64,000 nucleotides of DNA from a secondary endosymbiont of Ctenarytaina eucalypti (GTDB taxonomy: Bacteria; Pseudomonadota; Gammaproteobacteria; Enterobacterales; Enterobacteriaceae), in contig NC_018419.1 in NCBI RefSeq assembly GCF_000287335.1, positions 1,178,001 through 1,242,000 of the forward strand, in the 5' to 3' direction. The position numbers were made by a program, and so were the translations under genes. The notes under the pieces are model-generated. The model worked only from the letters and a program-made list of their open reading frames with translations. It had not been told where the DNA came from and did not search any database. Position 1 is the first letter of the stretch. Every line of letters starts with the position of its first letter. Positions 56,061 through 64,000 of this stretch are shown piece after piece.

Positions 56061-58899
56061 TGCCTCGAGCACTTCCATGAGCGTTGCTGTATATTTTCAC
56101 TAACGTATAAACTGAAGCTGAATGTTGTATGCACCTGCATTAAGGAATAACTAATATTAATCCTGTTAGCGCAGCATGACTCCTACGGTTGCTTAATAAT
56201 TAATCGTCGCTAGGCACCAGTTATCAATTGTGAAATATAATATTATCAAGACACCACTCTTCATAGACCTAGTAACACGCTATGCTTGGCTAAGCGTATA
56301 GGCAGTATTTTACTCTCAGTTTTTTTAGATTAGGAGGATACTACCTTAATCTTCAAAGAATATTTTTATAGCATATACATGCTAACTTGGTAATGGGTAG
56401 AAGTCAAAGAAAAAGGCATTTGGCATCGCTATTCCTTTTTACATGTTCATATCATGAAAACTAAACAGCCTAATAATGTGCTAGACTTGCTTTAAGGCAA
56501 TTAGCGTCGTGTATGCCAAGTTAGGAAGCAGTAGGGCTATTCTTGCGTGATATAGATAGCGCGCATCCTCTAAGAGCTGCACTTACTTAAGCATTATAAC
56601 GATGGTTATTACCTTGCCTACTTTTCTCAGATGAGTGATGTATACTTAGGTGTGCATTCAGAAGTATTGTTAACTTGGACATAGCTGTTTCAATTAGTAA
56701 TTACTTGCCGTTGTTATTAGGTAGCATTACTTTCCCTATACACACTGGCCCTATATTAAGGTTGTAACCGCTGAATATATTCATATGTGTGGGATAGTTC
56801 ACTAAGTATTGCGAAGTTCATCGCTAGATGAAGGAAGCTTCTTTATTTTTCTGGAACAGAGCACCACGAGAGGACACCTACATTATCAGCTCAGGCAGCC
56901 GATAACGCTGTCCGAATTTCTCATCGCTTGTTATGCAAAATCTTAAGGTTAGTGCAGGGTTGTTGCTGGATATGGCATGATTCTACTCTCTAAAGAGTGC
57001 TCTTGTTTTACTAAAGTGAAATAATGCAACCTTGTTTCTTAACAAAGCCGGCTACCACCATCTATCGATAATTTGACAGGGCATGTCATTGCATACTGAT
57101 TTACTTATTCTACCATATCTTCTTGCTCTTGTCGCGCCTTCAAGAAAGAGCCTAAGAAGCTTCGAGTAAGCTTCAATACTTCAAAAACTGCATCAACAAT
57201 TCTCTATAACACCTCTTAGCAAAAAGCAAAATACTTGTTTAATCATAACTGTAGTTTTAAAAAATATTTTTAAAAAATTTTATATAAACGTGATGTATGC
57301 CGTCTTATAATCTATTGATTTATTTTCTAGCAACGACCTTGAGGTTTTTGGTGAAGGCTCATCGAGAATCCTATAGTATAATGTCGAAAAAACATAGAAT
57401 ATAGCATAAAGTGTATCCAAGAGTAGAGAGCGAGAGGGTATGCATAATATAGTCTGATTTATTTAAGAGCAGCATCGCTTTTGTTCTCGTTGGTCCGGCT
57501 TTTCAAGTAGATCTACGAAAAATTAGCAGAGCGTTATCGGCATGACCGTACTGACGATATAGGTTGATTTGGTAATGTTTTCTTCAAGAAGATAATTAAT
57601 CTCTTACCCTGCCGCGGCGGGCAAAGTTATTTAATAAACCATTAAAATCTTATCCTAAGTAATTACGCCTCCTAAAAATAGGAGGTCATCGACGGGTATG
57701 CGCTTTATGAAACTATCATGTCCCGGCTTCAAGCGGAACTGAGTAGTCATTTCAGTATAACTACTTTAAATGCGACAGGGGGTAATGAAATCGATATAGT
57801 TAAAGGACTAAATGATATCAGGCCCTGAGAAGGACATCAGGCCGTCGGCCTAGCCGAACAGCTGGCCTATCCGTACCATCAGAACATTTTAATATATGCC
57901 TATCATTAATATGCACATCCAGGCACACTATAAATCCCGGGGGATATATTACTTTAATGTCTGCCAGCACTGGCCGTACGGCTGCATTGGTCACGGAAGT
58001 AACTCGTCAAAAGAAAAAAACGCCGCAAGTTAGCATAAAGGTCTGTGCTGATGTGGCGCAGAAGAAATCTATGCCTTTATAAGGCCCGCTCCTGTCCTGT
58101 GTGCAGGGGAAACAGCCGAATACTGAAAATAGTGAATTGTTTATAAAGTTTTTTATACTTCCAGTTTTGCACTGTATATAGTAGTTTTTTATTCCCTGCA
58201 AAGCATGAAGAAGGGCCTTCAGTAAGTACTTATAGTAAGATGCGGCTATCGCCACGATCGAAGTGGTGCAAAGCATATTTAATATTTCGCTAAGAGTATT
58301 ACAAGAATACGTTTACTAAGTTGTTAGATTTATCAATCTACCGTGCTAATGCTTTTTCGATACTTTTCGCAGCAATCTCCAAAGAAAGAAAAGACCAGGA
58401 TTCAAACCTTCACCTGCGGTATAATAAATGATGGAGTCATCGTAGTAATGAATCTGATAAAGCTCCTAGTACTGTAAGATGCCTTCCCCATTGCGTCATA
58501 GTCGGCATGTTGCCGGCCTTTTCTTTCTAAAAAATTGCCGATTTTTAACAAATCCAGCGGACAGGATTTCTCCTTTTTCAAAAAAGCCTTTTTATAAAAA
58601 ACCTAAAACTACAATCTCTCATCTTCTACCTGAATTAAAGAGAAAGTTTTCATTTTTACGGTTCTTATTGCAGGCTATATAGAGATAGCTTTCAGACGCT
58701 GGAAAAATAACAATGCAGCTTGATTTACGATTCGCCTGAGTACCAACAGAGCTGTTTTATAGGCATCGGCATCTCTTAGCTCACACTAATCGCGAGGGTA
58801 GCGTGAGAAATCGCTACGCATGGGATGTCTTGCATCACATCGATATTATTAACAGCACCGAGATGTACATAGTTGCCGGATTTTTGCAGAATTAGCAAG
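56061..58899. other. Long spacer with one unplaced protein-like stretch
   Basis: About 2.8 kb. The plus strand 57682-57828 is open and reads VIDGYALYETIMSRLQAELS, then SHFSITTLNATGGNEIDIV and KGLNDI, which looks like real protein. It continues after a stop with GHQAVGLAEQLAYPYHQN. I could not identify it. rluC and yceF/maf (beyond yceD in E. coli) were not readable. Further open frames at 58007-58276 and 58479-58682 have no motif. Confidence 0.4.
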
Positions 58900-59330
58900 C
58901 TGCATCACCTAGATAATGTCATTAATTAGCAGACCGCCTTTTTAAATCAGCCAACCGTTGTCATGATGGGCGACGAGCTTCTCCTGCTGTTCTCTTTGGT
59001 GACTCAATGCTTCAAGAGAGTGACCATAATATTAGTTGATCGCGAGTGCCCTTGTGATAAGAAGCAGATGCTCGTTTAAAGTGAAAAAAGAATACTCACC
59101 TACGATTTTAAAGCAAACCCATCTTTGAACATGGACGTGGCGCAGCCCCAGCAGTCATCGCTGAGCCTGGTGTCGGCGTGCACCGCTATTGAGCGATAGG
59201 TTTATAGTGCCAGGACGCAGTGCAATAGATCCGTTTGAGATTTGACATAGCCGATAACTGTTTTGGTCGATGATAGCCGCATAGAGCAGGTATTGAGCAT
59301 AAGAGATGAAAGGAACTTGTCTCTTTCATA
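58900..59330 (-). pseudogene. flgN: Decayed flgN (flagellar export chaperone)
   Basis: The minus strand reads QTDLLHCVLAL (E. coli KSSLLATLDYL), then SLEALSHQREQQEKLVAHHDNGWLI (E. coli RWQEITVKTQQLRQMNQHNGWLL): the hNGWLL core and its distance from the LLATL block agree with FlgN. Stops interrupt it. The gene belongs to the flagellar cluster that lies between pyrC and rne in E. coli, so flagella are lost. Confidence 0.55.
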
Positions 59331-60667
59331 CTTTCCGCTCTCCGCTAGTGTTGTGCCAAGTAGAAAATAACACTCTACGCGCACTCATGGTAGAGGATGC
59401 GACCTATGGTTATGACTTCAATACGCTTGCGATTATCGCATGTTCCTGCTTCAGCAGGATGCATCGTGTCGTTCATTAGGAATTTCCTACAAGTACGTAG
59501 TTTAGCGTTGACGGGGAGCGCCTATGTCCAAAGGCTATTTGAAATAGCCATAGGAATGTTTATGAAAACATTGTTGACACTGATCCTGGGGATGATTTTG
59601 TGAAGTAAAAATATTTTTTGAATAAATGCATTATGTGTTTTTTATGCATTGAACCGATAAGGCTCAATCTATTTTCTTCACTGATCTTTTTTTTCATTAT
59701 AACATGCAGCCATAAGTTAAGTTCACTCAAGCTTCTCTGGTATCGCTAGCGGCGCCACGTGCTTTTGCTAAGTCAGTGCTGCTTGCATGTATGGGGCTTA
59801 TCGCGAATCGCTCTTAGGAGAAAGTGAGAGTGGAGTAGTATTAGGTTGTCAATACTGACTCGCCTCCGGCGGATGCACGTTAGGTGAATAATAGATCCCC
59901 CTGAATAAAGATAGTCTTCTCGTTTAGGTTATGATGTACAGGTTTACGATGCCGTAGCTCCGACCTGTATCAGCTTTATCTCTTCTTCATAGACGGGTAT
60001 GTAATAGAAGGGTGTTATAGTTGCTGCTATAAACCTGAAAGCGAAATCATCCACCCCATGCTTTTAAGAGAACGGCTCCCACGGGGGTTATACTTTTCTG
60101 TACTAAATTGTTAGTAAAAAATACGTATTTTATAAGGGCATGCTATTTTTTTATAAGATTTCGGTGCATGAGGTTACGTTAGAATACGAAATTTATTCAA
60201 GTAATTAACAGTATTTCATCCGCTGATGTAACAAAACTAGTAATTATTTAAGCCGCTGGGTTCCAATGCGATCGTGGTGAAGATCGCAACGATTGAGACG
60301 CTGAGCTAAATGATACTTCTCAATATGCCTAATAATATCTGCATAATCTAAAAACCGGTTGGTCCGGTTTTGTGATGATAAATTCTCATGTCTGTGATCA
60401 ATTATATTAAGTGTCATAATGTTATTAATGCTGCTTTGTGGTGAATATAGAGGGTTTACTCAGAAAGAAGCTAAGTTCAATGATAGAGCATCATGCTGTT
60501 CTACTATAAAGCTTTAGTAGACAATAGTTGTTGTCTCAGGTGTGCTGTTTTCTTATGAGGTCTATCTTTGTGATTATATCTTACGGGATGAATTGCTTCT
60601 CTAAGCCAATAGCAGAGATCGTTTTATTCAACACAGGATAGGAAGAAAAGACCTAGAGGGCATCAGC
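59331..60667. other. Spacer upstream of tamA
   Basis: About 1.3 kb. flgM/flgA (beside flgN in E. coli) and msrA (beside tamA) were looked for and not read. The plus strand 59560-59603 reads MFMKTLLTLILGMIL and stops, like the beginning of a signal peptide. A perfect 8-bp hairpin lies at 60351-60371. Confidence 0.4.
60351..60371. terminator. AAAACCGG/CCGGTTTT hairpin
   Basis: Arms AAAACCGG (60351-60358) and CCGGTTTT (60364-60371), loop TTGGT. The flanking A- and T-runs would allow termination in either direction. No live gene ends nearby, so it may be a relic of a lost gene next to tamA. Confidence 0.5.
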
Positions 60668-62416
60668 GTGAAAGCACGACACGGCCGAACATTCCTCTTT
60701 CTCTATGCACTGTTGCTGATGCCGCAGGCTTATAGCGCCACCCCCACCCTGCAGGTGGAGGGGATCAGCGGAGACCTGCAACGTAATGTATGCGCACGAT
60801 TGTATACTATTGACAGCGAACAGGTGACCGCGTCCATGCTTTTCCAAAGCCGGGTGGATCAGGTTGTGCGCGAAGGACTGCGAGCGCTCGGCTATTATTC
60901 ACCTACTATTAATTTCGGCTTTAAGTCGGCGGCAGACGGCAGCCTCGACGTTCTCATTGTACATGTCACGCCAGGTAAGCCAGTGAAAATCGCTGGAGTC
61001 ACTATTATGCTGCGAGGTGAAGCGCAGCATGATAGTGATTATAGTCAATGGGTCTCAAACAGCAAGCCTGCGATTGGTGCTGTACTGAGCCACGATGCTT
61101 ATGAGAGATTTAAAACTGGTTTGTCCAGCCTAGCCTTGCGTAAGGGCTATTTCGACGCCCAGTTTTGCAAGAGTCAGTTGCGAGTTTCTCCATCGTGTTA
61201 TCAGGTTTATTGGGATATCGATTTTGATAGCGGACAGCGCTATCACTTCGGTAGGGCGCGCTTCTACGGTACGCAGATCGGTGAAGAATATCTACAAAGC
61301 CTCGCTAACGTACAAGAAGGCGCACCTTACAGTGCTGCATTACTGGTCGAGCTTAACCACCGGTTAGCAGCGACAAACTGGTTTAATTCCGTGGTAATCT
61401 CCCCCCACTGCTCCACCGAGAAACAGAGAAAAACTCTATCATTAGACGTATTCCTGACGCCGCATATTCGTAATAGTTTCGAAACTGGGGTCGGGTACGC
61501 CACAGCTCTAGGACCACGTCTTAAAACGACCTGGATAAAATCTTGGCTTAACTCGCGCGGTCATAGTTTACAGACCAGTCTTACCCTATCAGTTCCGGAG
61601 CAATCAGTAGATGTCAGCTATAAAATTCCTCTGCTCAGAGATCCCCTTGCGCACTATTATTTACTGAAAGGTGGCTGTAAGCGTGAACATCTCAATAATA
61701 CGCAGGCAGATTCTACTATGCTGCATGCAGAGCGCTATTGGGATCTGTCTAGTGGCTGGCAGAAAGCTGTCAATGTACGCTGGAGCCTTGATCATTTTAT
61801 CCAAGCCAATGTCACTGACACTACGATGCTAATCTATCCCGGCCTCAGTATTAATCGTATCCGCCAGAGCAGCAAACTACTCCTGATGCCTGCCTGGGGA
61901 ATCAGTCAGCGCTATTCACTGGATATCTCTAATACCCTCTGGGGATCGAATATTGATTTTATTATTTATCAGGCACAGAACATCTGGATTCGTACTATGA
62001 CCGAGAAACAACGATTCTTGGGTCGCGGAAATATGTTCTGGATTGCAACTAAAAATTTTGAACGCGTTCCACCTTCACTTCGCTTTTTTGCTGGGGGGGA
62101 TCGCAGTATACGGGGGTATAAATACAAATCTCTATCACCGAAAGAAAATAATGGGCTTCTGACTGGCGCCTCCAGGTTGGTCACTGGATCGCTGGAATAT
62201 CAATATAAATTGAGTGGCAAATGGTGGTACGCGGTATTTTTAGATAGCGGTGAAGCGGTTAATGATATCAAAAAAAGCACTTTTAAGACCGGCGCTGGCG
62301 TCGGCGTACGCTGGTATTCACCATTCGGCCCTATCAAGCTAGATATGGCCATCCCGGTTTCGGATGAGCATGAGCATGGCGTGCAGTTTTATATTGGATT
62401 AGGGCCGGAATTATGA
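60668..62416 (+). CDS. tamA: Outer-membrane assembly protein TamA
   Basis: Omp85-family barrel that with TamB forms the translocation and assembly module for some outer-membrane proteins and envelope lipid transport. 582 residues (E. coli 577). The start is GTG 60668 with GAGGG upstream. Signal peptide about 1-22 (LFLYALLLMPQAYSA). Three POTRA domains (about 25-265). The 16-strand barrel carries the family lid motif RFFAGGDRSIRGYKY (near 472) and ends FYIGLGPEL with the terminal barrel strand. Its stop overlaps the tamB ATG as ATGA. Confidence 0.97.
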   Translation: MKARHGRTFLFLYALLLMPQAYSATPTLQVEGISGDLQRNVCARLYTIDSEQVTASMLFQSRVDQVVREGLRALGYYSPTINFGFKSAADGSLDVLIVHVTPGKPVKIAGVTIMLRGEAQHDSDYSQWVSNSKPAIGAVLSHDAYERFKTGLSSLALRKGYFDAQFCKSQLRVSPSCYQVYWDIDFDSGQRYHFGRARFYGTQIGEEYLQSLANVQEGAPYSAALLVELNHRLAATNWFNSVVISPHCSTEKQRKTLSLDVFLTPHIRNSFETGVGYATALGPRLKTTWIKSWLNSRGHSLQTSLTLSVPEQSVDVSYKIPLLRDPLAHYYLLKGGCKREHLNNTQADSTMLHAERYWDLSSGWQKAVNVRWSLDHFIQANVTDTTMLIYPGLSINRIRQSSKLLLMPAWGISQRYSLDISNTLWGSNIDFIIYQAQNIWIRTMTEKQRFLGRGNMFWIATKNFERVPPSLRFFAGGDRSIRGYKYKSLSPKENNGLLTGASRLVTGSLEYQYKLSGKWWYAVFLDSGEAVNDIKKSTFKTGAGVGVRWYSPFGPIKLDMAIPVSDEHEHGVQFYIGLGPEL

Positions 62417-64000
62417 GGTTGCTTAAGAAAATCTACTTGGGCGTCGCAGTACTTTTGACGTTTTTGGTGGTTGCGTTGGTGTTTGTAGTTAGCACTACTA
62501 GCGGAGCACATCTGGTTCTGCACGGCACGGCTCGCTGGATCCCAGGACTGGAAATACATTCTGTCAGCGGTAGCTGGCAGGATTTAACGGTGAAGAATTT
62601 ACGTTATCAAATGCCTGGTGTTGCGGTAGGTATTGGCGAATTCCATCTTATGTGGAGCTTTAGATGTCTTCGTGAGCCTCAGGTATGCTTGAATTCTCTT
62701 TCCCTAAGCAATGTGCATGTCGACGTGAGCATCGCCGAAGTCGGGCCAGCCGCGAAGGTGTTAGTAGAGAGCTGTGCGCTATTAGCACCTTATCCGCTGA
62801 ATTTGCGCCGCCTGACGCTAAATAATGTTCGGGTTAAAGTGGAAGACACTTATATTGTTATTGACGAACTCAGCACGGGTCTTCGTTTTCATGGGAATCA
62901 ACTGACTGTCACGCCAACTCTCATTGCTGGTTTGTTAGTGTCACCACCTATTGCGTCGGCGAAAGTAATAGCGGAGACGGTAGCGCTGGCGATGAAATCT
63001 GACATCCGTATGTTAAAGAAAAAAAACATTATTGCTGAAGCAAGAGGCGAGTTCATTCACCCATACACGCGGCTAGCTGAAAAACTGCGTACATTGTTTT
63101 CCACGCCAATCTTACCACCTTTGTCGTCGTTGACCTTTCCGCTGAATGTAACACTTGAGGATATTGAAGGCAAGAATTTGCGCCTGACAGGTGAAGCCGG
63201 TCTGAAGATTAGCCGCTTACGCTTGCAAGCGGCGACCCGTGATCAGCGCGCTGAATTAACGCTGCTAGATATCGACTCGCCCCAGGGGCTGATCAACGCA
63301 TCTGGAACTGCACAGTTAAGCGGGCGTTGGCCTGTGTCGATGATAATCAACGCCACCATTCATAGCTTGAGACTCAAAGGTGAGAAGATTGCACTTGCAT
63401 TGCAAGGATGTTTACGTGATGAACTCTTTGCTGATTTCCACTTTTCCGGTCCCCTCACCGCGAAATTATCAGTGAAAGCGCGCCTGTCTCAGCCAGGCCT
63501 TCCACTGAAGTTAGCGCTTTCTAGCCCGGCCATACAGTGGCCGTTAATTGGTGTATCGAAATATCAGGTACGTAGACTATCCCTTCGGGTAAACGGCGAG
63601 GCTCAGGATTATCATCTGACGTTGAAGGCTGCGATGACCGGCGAAGGCCTACCGCCAATGGACGTAACCTTGGATGCTAATAGCAATCCTGAAGGCTTTA
63701 TGCTGTCGAGTCTACGACTGGCAGCGCTACAGGGCAATACTGATCTAAGCGCCGTCGTGGACTGGCAGCGCAACATCAGCTGGCGCAGCGAACTTTTACT
63801 GAGCGGTATCAATACCGCTCATCAATGGCCTAAATGGCCTGCACGGATTGATGGGCGTCTCATTTTCTGCGGCAGTCTGTATCGCGGAACCTGGCAACTA
63901 CAGGTGCCAGAACTAGAGCTTCATGGCCATGTCCGGCAAAACAAGCTAACCGCTAAGGGATCGCTCAGCGCTAACACCGCAGGGCAATGGCAGGTACCGC
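62413..64000 (+). CDS. tamB: TamB, inner-membrane-anchored partner of TamA (5' part)
   Basis: Long periplasmic protein linking the inner membrane to TamA. Open from ATG 62413 to the window edge (529 codons; E. coli TamB is 1259). An N-terminal signal-anchor (LGVAVLLTFLVVALVFVV, residues 9-26) is followed by beta-rich AsmA-like sequence aligned with E. coli: TTSGAHLVL, DIDSPQGLINASGTAQLSGRWPV, LLSGINTAHQWPKWPA, RGTWQLQVPELEL. Compared with E. coli the acidic insert around residues 110-125 is shortened. The 4-base overlap with tamA shows an operon. Confidence 0.96.
   Translation, partial: MRLLKKIYLGVAVLLTFLVVALVFVVSTTSGAHLVLHGTARWIPGLEIHSVSGSWQDLTVKNLRYQMPGVAVGIGEFHLMWSFRCLREPQVCLNSLSLSNVHVDVSIAEVGPAAKVLVESCALLAPYPLNLRRLTLNNVRVKVEDTYIVIDELSTGLRFHGNQLTVTPTLIAGLLVSPPIASAKVIAETVALAMKSDIRMLKKKNIIAEARGEFIHPYTRLAEKLRTLFSTPILPPLSSLTFPLNVTLEDIEGKNLRLTGEAGLKISRLRLQAATRDQRAELTLLDIDSPQGLINASGTAQLSGRWPVSMIINATIHSLRLKGEKIALALQGCLRDELFADFHFSGPLTAKLSVKARLSQPGLPLKLALSSPAIQWPLIGVSKYQVRRLSLRVNGEAQDYHLTLKAAMTGEGLPPMDVTLDANSNPEGFMLSSLRLAALQGNTDLSAVVDWQRNISWRSELLLSGINTAHQWPKWPARIDGRLIFCGSLYRGTWQLQVPELELHGHVRQNKLTAKGSLSANTAGQWQVP

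Overview
The window looks like part of the chromosome of a gammaproteobacterial, Enterobacterales-type insect endosymbiont in the middle of genome reduction. The proteins I recognise are close in length and sequence to their Escherichia coli counterparts. Several blocks keep E. coli gene order: rpmF-(plsX)-fabH-fabD-fabG-acpP-(fabF)-(mltG)-tmk-holB-ycfH; hinT-(ycfL)-lpoB-thiK; tRNA-Ala/gltX/tRNA-Val/tRNA-Lys; guaB-guaA; mntH/nupC; priA/rpmE; rplM-rpsI-(sspA); (ndk)-rlmN; tamA-tamB (brackets mark eroded genes). Adding up the called genes gives about 30 kb, roughly 47% of the window. The rest is long spacers, some of which still hold readable remains of the gene that E. coli has at that position. 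A Mu-like phage baseplate gene (GP46 type) suggests a Sodalis-allied symbiont, but that placement is inference.

Layout. 0-4.5 kb: pyrC (cut by the window edge) and rne. 4.5-9.9 kb: spacer with a broken nudE. 9.9-18.4 kb: gpt, priA, rpmE, guaB, guaA. 19.3-27.9 kb: mntH, nupC, tRNA-Ala(GGC), gltX, tRNA-Val(UAC), tRNA-Lys(UUU), rlmN, followed by a dead ndk. 30.2-32.9 kb: a Zn/Mn-type ABC importer operon with a tiny coupled ORF in front. 34.5-37.4 kb: rplM-rpsI, terminator, sspA remnant, queF. 39-40.3 kb: Mu-like prophage debris and a 19-bp perfect hairpin. 41-48.6 kb: an unknown ORF, thiK, lpoB, hinT, ycfH, holB, tmk. 48.6-56 kb: the fatty-acid/envelope cluster, in which mltG, fabF and plsX are dead while acpP, fabG, fabD, fabH and rpmF are intact. 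56-60.6 kb: spacer with yceD and flgN remains. 60.7-64 kb: tamA and the start of tamB.

The retained genes cover translation (L13, S9, L31, L32, GluRS, tRNAs, RlmN, queuosine precursor), RNA decay (RNase E), replication (PriA, delta-prime subunit, dTMP kinase), nucleotides (PyrC, Gpt, GuaB, GuaA, NupC), metals (MntH, ABC importer), fatty-acid synthesis, and outer-membrane and peptidoglycan support (TamA/TamB, LpoB). Loss of fabF, plsX, mltG, ndk, sspA and nudE removes functions that in E. coli are backed up or dispensable. I saw no rRNA, CRISPR array, restriction system, intact insertion sequence or clear new defence or secretion system. The items most worth a second look are the in-place pseudogene series, the gltX start codon, the tRNA-Ala gene without an encoded CCA, the isolated phage GP46 gene, the unknown ORF overlapping the end of thiK, and several very strong hairpins in decayed DNA.
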